Source: JAKFWF01 sp031374115 (GTDB lineage: Bacteria; Pseudomonadota; Alphaproteobacteria; Rhizobiales; Hyphomicrobiaceae). Taken from it: DNA of 35,128 nucleotides. The translations under genes and the position numbers were made by a program. Below, piece after piece: positions 13,529-21,510 of the stretch (position 1 is its first letter; each line of letters starts with the position of its first letter). The notes beneath the pieces were generated by a model. The model saw only the letters and a program-made list of their open reading frames with translations, had not been told where the DNA came from and ran no database searches. The stretch is from positions 1 to 35,128 of the forward strand of contig JANMNO010000060.1 of NCBI GenBank assembly GCA_031374115.1. The letters run 5' to 3'.

Positions 13529-14982
13529 CTGTGCCCTACATCATCGCACAAGCGCAGGCGACGCTGGTTGATCCGCACGCGTGCACAGATTCACCGGATG
13601 TGATGACCGTGCTCGGGGCCGTCTTTGATACCTTGGTGCGCAAGGGGCCGGACGGCCATTGGCTGCCGTCGCTCGCGACAAGTTGGCAGGTGAGCGCCGA
13701 TGCGTGCATGTTCGATTTTCGCTTGCGGACGGGCATCGCGTTCCACAATGGCGATGCGATGGATGGCGCCGCGGTCCGCTACACACTGGACCGGATGGCG
13801 CGGCCGGACATGGGTGCCACCCTCGGCGCTCCCGGTGTTTATGCCCAGTACCTCGCCGGAGCGACAGTTGAAGTGCTCGACGCGCATGCAATACGCGTCA
13901 CATTTGCTGAACCCTTCGCCGAATTTTTCGATATCCTGGCTCACGGCCACATCGTTGCGCCGCGCGCTGTCGAGGCTGCGGGCGAAGATCTTGCGGCACG
14001 CATGGTTGGCACCGGCCCCTATCGTTTGACGAAATGGGAGGCAGACCGGTTTATCGAGGCTGAGGCCCTCCCCGATCATTTTGATGGACGCCCAACAAAA
14101 CGGTCGTTGCGGTGGCAAAAGGTGGCAGACGCCAGCACACGGGCCTCGATGCTTAGCCAGGGCGCGGTACATGCGGCGATGCACCTGAATAAAAGGGAAG
14201 TCCAAGCTTTTGCCGGCCGCGCCGACCTGACGTTCGCCGAGACACTCGACCCCACCGCCATCGTGTTCCTGTTCAACGCAGCGCGGGGACCAATGCGCGA
14301 TCCACGCCTACGCCGCGCGCTCAATCTTGCCATTGACCGAAGCGCATTGGTGACGCGGGTCCTCGCCGATCAAGGTCAACCGCTGCACGGCTTCATCAGT
14401 CCCGTTCATTTCGGCGCCACGCCGATCGATCAAGCGGCGGCCAACATGCCCTATGATCCTGTTCGCGCCCGGGCGCTTCTGGTCGAGGCTGGCTTTGGAG
14501 CAGGCCTCACAATTCGAGTGGATCGTCCTGAGAAATTACCTGATGAAGCAGCAGCATTAACCGCAGAAGTAGCGCGCCAGCTTGCGGCCATTGGCGTTAC
14601 CGCCGACGTGCATGTGGATGCGGATCGCATTCGTTATGCCAACCGGGTGCGACTGAAGCAGATCGGCGATCTATGCCTGTTCGACTCGAGCCCGATGAGC
14701 ACGTTTCGCGTGTTGTATGAAAAGATCGATGCACGATCGCAAGGTTCATGGTGGCAGGGTTTCAGCAACCCCGAGGTGGAATCTCTGATCGACCAAGCCC
14801 GCCGCACCGTGAATGACGAGGCACGGCAGGACTTGTACCGAAAGTGCTACCGGCACCTACAGACCGATCCACCCTGGCTATACCTTTACAACCACCGCCG
14901 CATCGCGGGGTTTGCAGGCCACCTGCACCAGCAGCCTTTCAACCTCAACTGTACTCTTGATGTGCGAGCTCTGCGCGACTGA
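13525..14982 (+). CDS. Family-5 (peptide/nickel type) solute-binding protein without a signal peptide
   Basis: This 485-residue SBP_bac_5 protein has an opening (IIAQAQATLVDPHACTDSPD) that corresponds to the start of a mature domain, followed by VFDTLVRKGPDGHWLPSLAT, FDFRLRTGIAFHNGDAMDGA, VGTGPYRLTKWE and DPRLRRALNLAIDRSALV. All of these are typical of oligopeptide/dipeptide-binding proteins. There is no charged-hydrophobic signal, no lipobox and no upstream in-frame extension free of the VOC gene, since the start overlaps the VOC stop. The protein should therefore remain in the cytoplasm unless exported in an unknown way. No permease or ATPase gene adjoins it. Family call is firm; role unknown. 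Confidence 0.9.
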   Translation: MTVPYIIAQAQATLVDPHACTDSPDVMTVLGAVFDTLVRKGPDGHWLPSLATSWQVSADACMFDFRLRTGIAFHNGDAMDGAAVRYTLDRMARPDMGATLGAPGVYAQYLAGATVEVLDAHAIRVTFAEPFAEFFDILAHGHIVAPRAVEAAGEDLAARMVGTGPYRLTKWEADRFIEAEALPDHFDGRPTKRSLRWQKVADASTRASMLSQGAVHAAMHLNKREVQAFAGRADLTFAETLDPTAIVFLFNAARGPMRDPRLRRALNLAIDRSALVTRVLADQGQPLHGFISPVHFGATPIDQAAANMPYDPVRARALLVEAGFGAGLTIRVDRPEKLPDEAAALTAEVARQLAAIGVTADVHVDADRIRYANRVRLKQIGDLCLFDSSPMSTFRVLYEKIDARSQGSWWQGFSNPEVESLIDQARRTVNDEARQDLYRKCYRHLQTDPPWLYLYNHRRIAGFAGHLHQQPFNLNCTLDVRALRD

Positions 14983-15025
14983 CAGCAAATCTCTTCCGCA
15001 TGCTCGACCAGACAGGTGCACCAAG

Positions 15026-15052
15026 ATGAACGAAACGCGAGAAAGCCAATGA
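15026..15052 (+). other. Eight-codon reading frame overlapping the next start
   Basis: ATG 15026 opens MNETRESQ and stops at TGA 15050-15052, overlapping the reductase ATG at 15049 (ATGA). This is the geometry of a translationally coupled leader peptide. It may equally be chance; no regulatory codon run is present. Confidence 0.25.
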
Positions 15053-16059
15053 AAGCTGCCGTCTGCGCGGCTTACGGAGGGCCGGATGTCGTTCGGGTTC
15101 TCGAAATCCCGGCCCCAGTTGCGAAGCCCAACGAGGTCCTCATCCGTGTCCGCGCGACCACCGTTGCCACCGGCGACGCACGCGTGCGCGGTTCGAGATT
15201 CCCATCTGGATTCTGGCTCCCGGCACGGCTTTTTCTCGGCCTGACCCGGCCGCGCAAGCCGATCCTCGGCACGGAGCTCGCCGGCGTCGTCCAGGCGGTC
15301 GGCTCAAACGTGACGCGATATCGCGCGGGCGATAAGGTGTTCGCTTTCAGCGGCGCGGGTATGGGATGTCACGCCGAGCTCAAGTCCATGCCCGAGGATG
15401 GCGCCATTGCGCCAATGCCAGCCGGTTTTACGTTCGAGGAGGCCGCCGCGATTTCGTTCGGCGGTACGACGGCGCTCTATTTTCTGCGCGATGCCGGCCA
15501 CGTGCAACGCGGCGAACGGCTCCTGGTCAACGGTGCTTCCGGCGCCGTCGGGACGGCTGCCGTGCAGTTGGCCAAACACTTCGGAGCGCATGTTACCGGC
15601 GTTTGCTCGGCCGCCAATGCTGACCTTGTCCGCTCTCTCGGCGCCGACGTGGTGATCAACTACAAGGCCGCGGATTTTGCGACGAGTGGGCGGCGGTGGG
15701 ACATCATCCTCGACACGGTCGGTAACGTCCCCTTTGCGCGCTGCCGGCACGCCCTCAACAAGAAGGGCCGGTTGCTGATGATTGCCGGTGGGCTTGGCGA
15801 TATGCTTAAGGCGCCGTTCCAATCGATGGTGAGCGGACTGCAGGTTGCCGGAGGCCCCGCGCCAGAGCGTGCACAAGATGTCGCCGAGCTTAAAATTCTA
15901 TGTGAGACGGGCGCTTACAAGCCAGTCATCGACAGTCGCTATGCGTTCGACCGGATCGCCGAGGCTCATGCCCGCACAGATTCAGAACGTAAGGTCGGCA
16001 GTGTTGTCGTGACCTTGCCGGACGCGCGCTGCGAGGAGCACCAGCTCGCAGAGGACTAG
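15049..16059 (+). CDS. Medium-chain NAD(P)-dependent reductase, quinone-oxidoreductase-like
   Basis: The 336-residue protein of the MDR superfamily has an N-terminal GroES-like domain (MKAAVCAAYGGPDVVRVLEI; ILGTELAGVVQAVGSNVTRY) and a Rossmann domain with NGASGAVGTAAVQLAKHFGA. The catalytic- and structural-zinc cysteine clusters of alcohol dehydrogenases are absent, so it probably reduces a quinone or an enone with NAD(P)H rather than oxidising an alcohol. ATG 15049 fits the family start; a GTG lies in frame at 15016. It follows the solute-binding gene by 66 bp on the same strand and may share its transcript. The substrate is unknown. Confidence 0.9.
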   Translation: MKAAVCAAYGGPDVVRVLEIPAPVAKPNEVLIRVRATTVATGDARVRGSRFPSGFWLPARLFLGLTRPRKPILGTELAGVVQAVGSNVTRYRAGDKVFAFSGAGMGCHAELKSMPEDGAIAPMPAGFTFEEAAAISFGGTTALYFLRDAGHVQRGERLLVNGASGAVGTAAVQLAKHFGAHVTGVCSAANADLVRSLGADVVINYKAADFATSGRRWDIILDTVGNVPFARCRHALNKKGRLLMIAGGLGDMLKAPFQSMVSGLQVAGGPAPERAQDVAELKILCETGAYKPVIDSRYAFDRIAEAHARTDSERKVGSVVVTLPDARCEEHQLAED

Positions 16060-16224
16060 GCAGGAGGACCACCGAAAGTGGGGGTTTGCAGATCGAAGCC
16101 AGATTGACTTCTGCTGCGCCCATCATGATGAATGGCGGCAGGTGACCAGTCTACGGGCACTCGATCGTCGCGGGCCAATCAGGTTCACCGATGCCAGCCC
16201 AGCCAAAACAAACGGGTTCGTGCG

Positions 16225-16920
16225 ATGCGACATTGGCTTAATAAGGCCGTGACGGCCGGCCTCCTGTGCTGGGGTGCAAATTGCCCGGTCTCCGCGCAAA
16301 CGCCCCCCAGTGCGGCCGAAATAGCGTCTTATCGCGGTATTCATGCTGCGGCAGCGCGGGGCGATCTCATCGAACTCCGGAACCTCATTCGTCAAAAAGG
16401 CGACCTGGAAGTGCGCGACGATCACGGCCGCACCGCATTGCACGTCGCGGTCCACAGAGGCCATCACGAGGCCGTTCAGGAGTTGGCTCGGGCCGGAGCA
16501 AACATGACGGCACTCGACAGCCGTCGCTACGACGTCATCACGATTGCAGCGGTCAAAAACGACGTCGAGATGGTCAAACTTGCTATTTCCCTCGGTTCGG
16601 ATCCGCGCGCAATCACCTCACCCTATGACGGAACGGCGCTGATCGCTGCGGCTCATCTAGGCCACACCGATGTCGTTGAAGCGCTGATCGCCGCCAAGGC
16701 CCCGCTCGACCACGTCAACAATCTGGGATGGACCGCAGCCATCGAAGCCGTGATCCTGGGCGATGGCGGGACAAGGCACCAGGCGACCTTGAAGGCGCTG
16801 GTCGATGGGGGTGCAAATATGGCGATCGCCGACCGGGAGGGGCGCACCCCGCTCGATCTCGCCAAGATGCGTGGCTTCCACGAAATGCAACAAATCCTCT
16901 TGTTGGCGCCGCGACAATAA
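16225..16920 (+). CDS. Exported ankyrin-repeat protein
   Basis: The 231-residue protein has a signal peptide (RHWLNKAVTAGLLCWGANC, cleavage near VSAQ) and then about six ankyrin repeats: GIHAAAARGDLIELRNLI, DHGRTALHVAVHRGHHEAVQ, YDVITIAAVKNDVEMVKLAI, YDGTALIAAAHLGHTDVVEA, LGWTAAIEAV... and EGRTPLDLAKMRGFHEMQQI. The protein ends soon after the last repeat. Periplasmic ankyrin proteins are thought to mediate protein contacts; the partner is unknown. The frame is open to 16132, but ATG 16225 starts the signal peptide. It lies 165 bp after the reductase. Confidence 0.88.
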   Translation: MRHWLNKAVTAGLLCWGANCPVSAQTPPSAAEIASYRGIHAAAARGDLIELRNLIRQKGDLEVRDDHGRTALHVAVHRGHHEAVQELARAGANMTALDSRRYDVITIAAVKNDVEMVKLAISLGSDPRAITSPYDGTALIAAAHLGHTDVVEALIAAKAPLDHVNNLGWTAAIEAVILGDGGTRHQATLKALVDGGANMAIADREGRTPLDLAKMRGFHEMQQILLLAPRQ

Positions 16921-17028
16921 GGATGCTCAAGTTGTGGGACGACAGCGTCGTTGACTTCAGTCTGAAGCCTTCGGTTATTGCTCTCCGGGCTTTCCGAAAA
17001 GTTGCGAAACCGCCAACAGAAGCGACCG

Positions 17029-18132
17029 TCAGTCCAGATCGCTGATGCGGTAGGCGGCTTTCTCGAGCCACTGGGGATCGATCTCTACCCCCCACCCCGG
17101 CTCGTCCGTGACGGTGACCTTTCCGTCCTGCACTTCGTACGGCCGATTGCGAAAGAGACCGTACTGCCAAGGGTAGTAGTCCGCCGCCTCGATCGAAAAT
17201 TCCAAGTATTTTCCAGCATTCGGGATCGCACGCAACAGGTGCATCGAGAACAGCGTGACCATCGACAGATTGGCGCTGTGCGGGGTGCAGGGAAGGCCGG
17301 CAAGTTCGCCCATCTTGGCGACGCGCATTGTCCGGACCATTCCACCGAGGTAGCAGACGTCGGGCTGGATGATGTCGACCGCTTTCATGTCAATCATCTG
17401 CCGCCAGACCGGCATGAAACAATCCTGCTCGCCACCCGTCACATCGATGGCGAGCGCATCGCGGACCTCCCTGGTCTGCTCCAGCTCCCAATAGGGGCAC
17501 GGCTCCTCGAAATGCGAAACGCCATGGTCCTCGAGCAGGCGACCAACCTCGATGGCGCGCGCCGGCGCATAGCAACTGTTTGCGTCGACCAATAACGTCG
17601 CATTCTGGCCGAGCGCCTGGCGCACCGTCGACACGATCTCCTCGGTGCGTCCCGGCCACTCGTCCTTGTCATGGCCGTACTCGGCGCCGACACGGAACTT
17701 GAACGCATCGAAACCGTGTTCGTTGCGAAGACGCTGGAAGCGCTCGGCTTCGTCATTCGGCGTTATGTCCCGCTTCATCGATGACGCATAGGCCCTCAGC
17801 TTGCCAGGGCTGCCACCGATCAGCTCAGTGACGCTCTTCTTCTCGATCTTGCCGCGCAAGTCCCAAAGCGCGGTGTCGAGGCCGCACATGGCGCGACATA
17901 AATAGGATCCAGGAAACTTGTGCTCGCGCTCCGGAATTAAATCGATCAATGCTTCGATATCGAAGGCATCCTTGCCGAGCGACCATGGCACGACCTGTCG
18001 ATGCACCACCTGTGCGGTGATATCGGCGTTGTAGGTTGATGTCTGCCCCCAGCCCTGGTGGCCGCTGTCGGTCGTCACGCGGACGAAACCCACGAACTGC
18101 GTCGAAAATGTTTCGATGCTCTTGATCTTCAT
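17029..18132 (-). CDS. Enolase-superfamily dehydratase or racemase (mandelate racemase group)
   Basis: The 367-residue protein has the two-domain fold of the mandelate racemase/muconate lactonising enzyme family. Lys and Arg lie in AFKFRVGAEYG. Metal ligands are Asp in LLVDANSCY, Glu in HFEEPCPYWE and Glu in VTGGEQD. The His-Asp pair lies in CTPHSAN and IIQPD, and a late Glu in KYLEFSIE. This arrangement suits acid-sugar dehydratases and racemases that abstract a proton next to a carboxylate. The precise substrate cannot be called. The gene is divergent from the GMC oxidoreductase, which may act in the same catabolic route. No strong ribosome-binding site precedes ATG 18132. Confidence 0.92.
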   Translation of the reverse strand: MKIKSIETFSTQFVGFVRVTTDSGHQGWGQTSTYNADITAQVVHRQVVPWSLGKDAFDIEALIDLIPEREHKFPGSYLCRAMCGLDTALWDLRGKIEKKSVTELIGGSPGKLRAYASSMKRDITPNDEAERFQRLRNEHGFDAFKFRVGAEYGHDKDEWPGRTEEIVSTVRQALGQNATLLVDANSCYAPARAIEVGRLLEDHGVSHFEEPCPYWELEQTREVRDALAIDVTGGEQDCFMPVWRQMIDMKAVDIIQPDVCYLGGMVRTMRVAKMGELAGLPCTPHSANLSMVTLFSMHLLRAIPNAGKYLEFSIEAADYYPWQYGLFRNRPYEVQDGKVTVTDEPGWGVEIDPQWLEKAAYRISDLD

Positions 18133-18314
18133 GAACCGATTGCCCTGTGCGCTATCATTGTCTTAATACGTTTCTGCCTGGTGTGCCGTCGTCCCTCCAG
18201 GCGATTATTGCCGAATTCATCTGCTGCTGCTTTGTTTAAAATGGCACTCTCAGACCGGCCAATTTTTCAATAGGTCGTGACTGTGGAACGGTACGGGACG
18301 AGGCGGAATTGTCG

Positions 18315-19937
18315 ATGGATTTTGACTACATCGTCATCGGCGCAGGCTCTGCGGGATGTGTTCTTGCCAATCGGCTGACCGAGAACGGACGCCATACTGT
18401 GCTGCTGCTGGAAGCTGGCGGCAACGATCGCCGCTTCTGGCTGCATGTTCCGATCGGCTACGGTAAGTCGTTCGACAATCCTGACGTAAACTGGATGTAC
18501 CGCACGGAAGCGGATCCTGGACTTGCCAACCGGAGCGGCTACTGGCCGCGGGGCAAGGTGCTCGGTGGCTCGAGCGCCATCAATGCGATGGTTTTCATAC
18601 GCGGTCATCCCGCGGACTTCGACGACTGGGTGGCGGCCGGAAACCCGGGTTGGGGCTGGCGGGACGTGCTGCCTTACTTCAAGAAACTTGAGGACAATTC
18701 CAATGGCGCCGACGCGTGGCGTGCGACCGGCGGGCCCGTGCGCATTACGGACGTCTCGCATGAATTGCATCCATTGTGTCAAACGTATCTGCAAGCGGGC
18801 CAACAGGCGGGCCTCGACATCACGGCGGACTTCAACGGTGCCACGATGGAGGGCGTAGGCCTCTATCAGATCACTACCCGCAATGGTCGCCGCATGTCCA
18901 CCGCGCGGGCCTATCTGTACGCAGCCCAAAGACGCTCCAACCTGCGCGTCGAGATAAATGCACATGCGACCCGCATTGAGTTCGACGTCCGCCGCGCGCG
19001 GGCAGTTCACTATCGCCAGCATGGCCGGACCCATGTTGCCCGCGCGCGACGGGAAATCGTGCTATCAGCAGGATCGATCAACACGCCGATGCTGTTGCAG
19101 GTATCGGGCGTTGGACGAGGCGCGCTGCTGCAATCTTTGGGCATCGGCGTCGTGCACGAAAGTCCTGCCGTCGGCCGAAACTTGCAGGATCATCTGTGCG
19201 TCGATCACATTTACCGGTCGCGCGTTCCGACGCTCAATAATCAACTGCGACCACTGCACGGCAAACTCTGGAACGGCCTGAAATACATCGTCGCCCGGCG
19301 CGGGCCGCTCAGCCTCAGTGTTAATCAGGGTGGCGGTTTCTTCCGCTCGCGTCCCGGGCTCAACCGTCCGAACATGCAACTCTACTTCTCGCCCGTCAGT
19401 TACACACGGCCGTCGCCTGGCAAGCGGGCATTGCTCAGTCCTGATCCAGAGCCGGGGTTTCTTCTGAGCGTGCAGCCGTGTCGACCAGCCAGCCGGGGTT
19501 ATTTGCAGATCCGGTCACCCGATCCATTCGAGCCGCCATTGATCGTGCCCAATTCGTTTGGCGAGCCGGGCGACATGGACGACATGCTGGAAGGCTGTGC
19601 CTTCTTGCGCAAGCTGGCCGCAACGCCCGCGTTCTCGGCCGTGATCGCCGACGAGTTGCAGCCGGGCCGCGCTGTCCAGACCCGCAACCAGATAATCGAT
19701 GATGTACGCAACAGAGCCGCAACCGTATATCATCCGGTCTCGACGTGCCGCATGGGGCCGGATTCAGGATCGGCGGTTGTCGATCACCGGCTCAAGGTGC
19801 ACGGGCTCGATGCTCTGCGCATCGTCGATGCGTCCGTATTCCCTGCCGTGACATCCGGCAACACCAATGCGCCAGTGATCATGGTAGCAGAAAAGGGCGC
19901 CGATCTGATCCTCGCTGATGCCGCAGCACAACCTTAG
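18315..19937 (+). CDS. GMC-family FAD oxidoreductase (choline-dehydrogenase-like)
   Basis: The 540-residue protein starts with the dinucleotide-binding motif DYIVIGAGSAGCVLANRL and LLLEAGG. It has the GMC signature WPRGKVLGGSSAINAMVFIR, the second signature SAGSINTPMLLQVSGVG, and the C-terminal active-site region YHPVSTCRMG with the catalytic His, followed by SGNTNAPVIMVAEKGADLI with the usual Asn. It should oxidise a primary or secondary alcohol with FAD; the substrate is not readable. ATG 18315 follows GAGGCGG; a TTG at 18309 is in frame. The next gene, another FAD oxidase, starts 51 bp later, so the two are probably co-transcribed. Confidence 0.94.
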   Translation: MDFDYIVIGAGSAGCVLANRLTENGRHTVLLLEAGGNDRRFWLHVPIGYGKSFDNPDVNWMYRTEADPGLANRSGYWPRGKVLGGSSAINAMVFIRGHPADFDDWVAAGNPGWGWRDVLPYFKKLEDNSNGADAWRATGGPVRITDVSHELHPLCQTYLQAGQQAGLDITADFNGATMEGVGLYQITTRNGRRMSTARAYLYAAQRRSNLRVEINAHATRIEFDVRRARAVHYRQHGRTHVARARREIVLSAGSINTPMLLQVSGVGRGALLQSLGIGVVHESPAVGRNLQDHLCVDHIYRSRVPTLNNQLRPLHGKLWNGLKYIVARRGPLSLSVNQGGGFFRSRPGLNRPNMQLYFSPVSYTRPSPGKRALLSPDPEPGFLLSVQPCRPASRGYLQIRSPDPFEPPLIVPNSFGEPGDMDDMLEGCAFLRKLAATPAFSAVIADELQPGRAVQTRNQIIDDVRNRAATVYHPVSTCRMGPDSGSAVVDHRLKVHGLDALRIVDASVFPAVTSGNTNAPVIMVAEKGADLILADAAAQP

Positions 19938-19988
19938 CCCGCGCCTGCCACCGTCCTGCTTTCGAAACACAATAGCCAACAAGAGACC

Positions 19989-21293
19989 TTGAACGTGACG
20001 ACAGATCTTTTTACGCCCGACTGCAAAATGGCGCCCTATTGGTGGGATCACGTGCCTCGTCCAGACCTGCCGCTGCGGGATGTGCCAGCAAAAGCCGATG
20101 TCGTCGTCGTCGGCTCAGGTTACACCGGACTGCACGCGGCACTTCAGACCGCGCGTGGCGGTCGGCACACCGTCGTTCTGGATGCCGAAGCGGCCGGCTT
20201 CGGCTGCAGTACTCGCAACGGCGGGCAGATCTCGACAAGCATCAAACCGTCCTACGAAGATTTGTCGCAGCGGCACGGCGCAGAAAGCGCTTTCGCTATC
20301 CTCAAAGAGGGACACGCGTCTCTCGCGTGGATCAAGCATTTCATTGCAGCTGAACAGCTCGATTGCGAATTTGGTGTCGTCGGCCGCTTCCATGCCGCGC
20401 ACAACGCGTCTCAGTACGAGGCGATGACGCGGCGCATTGCGAACCAGCCCAAAGGACTCGAGGTCGAAGCCCATGCCGTGCCGCGCTCCGAGCAACAAAG
20501 CGAGCTCGGATCGGCCATCTACCATGGCGGGGTGATCTATTCGTCCCACGCTTCGGTGGATCCGGCTCGCTACCATCAAGGGTTGCTCGAGCTAGTTCGT
20601 TCGGCGGGGGCCGATGTCGTCGCGCATTGCCCTGTTACCGCCGTCGAAGGGACCCGCGGCGGTTTCCGGGTGCAAACATTGCGAGGAACCATCATCGCGC
20701 GCGATGTGGTGATCGCGACCAACGGCTATACCGGCGCGCTTACGCCTTGGCTACAGCGCCGGGTCATTCCCATCGGCAGCTACATGATCGCGACCGAGCC
20801 GCTGGAGCCGTCGTTGATGGACCGACTGATCCCGAAAAACCGGATCGTGAGCGACACACGAAAGGTCGTCTACTATTACCGCTCGTCACCCGATCGGCGT
20901 CGCATCCTGTTTGGCGGGAGGGTCTCGCTGAACGAGACTGATCCCCGTGTCAGCGGGCCTAAACTGCATGCCGATATGGTACAGATTTTCCCCGAGCTGG
21001 CGTCGACCCGGATCAGTCACTCCTGGTGCGGCTTCATCGCCTATACGTTCGACGAATTGATGCATGTGGGCCGCCACGACGGTATGTACTACGCCATGGG
21101 ATACTGCGGCGCAGGTGTGGGCACAGCCAGTTACTTCGGGATGCGGATTGGACAGCAGGTCCTTGGCCTGGCCGAGGGCAAGACAGCCCTCGATGGGCTC
21201 AAGTTCCAGACCCGCCCGCTCTACTACGGCAATCCCTGGTTCTTGGCGCCGTCGATACTTTATTACCGTTGGCGAGACACGCGAGCCATTTGA
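19989..21293 (+). CDS. FAD-dependent amine/amino-acid oxidase, DadA/PuuB type
   Basis: This is a 434-residue DAO-fold flavoprotein. ADVVVVGSGYTGLHAALQTA is the FAD-binding start, and GFGCSTRNGGQISTSIKP matches the GxxxSxRNGGQ segment of gamma-glutamylputrescine oxidoreductase (PuuB) relatives. Later motifs are VVIATNGYTGALTPWLQRRV and WCGFIAYTFDELMHVGRHDG near the C-terminal FAD contact. Such enzymes oxidise secondary or primary amines of small metabolites. The start is TTG 19989 or GTG 19995; no ATG is near. It sits 51 bp after the GMC gene, so both flavoenzymes may work on one catabolic substrate, which I infer from position only. Confidence 0.9.
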   Translation: MNVTTDLFTPDCKMAPYWWDHVPRPDLPLRDVPAKADVVVVGSGYTGLHAALQTARGGRHTVVLDAEAAGFGCSTRNGGQISTSIKPSYEDLSQRHGAESAFAILKEGHASLAWIKHFIAAEQLDCEFGVVGRFHAAHNASQYEAMTRRIANQPKGLEVEAHAVPRSEQQSELGSAIYHGGVIYSSHASVDPARYHQGLLELVRSAGADVVAHCPVTAVEGTRGGFRVQTLRGTIIARDVVIATNGYTGALTPWLQRRVIPIGSYMIATEPLEPSLMDRLIPKNRIVSDTRKVVYYYRSSPDRRRILFGGRVSLNETDPRVSGPKLHADMVQIFPELASTRISHSWCGFIAYTFDELMHVGRHDGMYYAMGYCGAGVGTASYFGMRIGQQVLGLAEGKTALDGLKFQTRPLYYGNPWFLAPSILYYRWRDTRAI

Positions 21294-21510
21294 TGCCTTT
21301 TCCAAGTGTAGGCATTGCGCGGGCCAGGGGAGCAACCGCTTGCACCATTGAAAACGTGAACCCCTCCTGCTTGTCCTACTCGCCTTCATAGGCTTTAAAC
21401 TGTGGGGATTGCCGTCAGTCCTTGAACGGTTTGGTATAGCCCAGTTCCATATTGGCTCTCGACACCTCGGGCGTGTGCGCTCGCGGCGACCACCGCTAGC
21501 TAACCGACGG

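Noticed and set aside
18176..18202. GCCTGG/CCAGGC inverted repeat between the dehydratase and GMC genes
   Set aside because: Short 6-bp arms and 15-bp spacer; too weak to call an operator without comparison.
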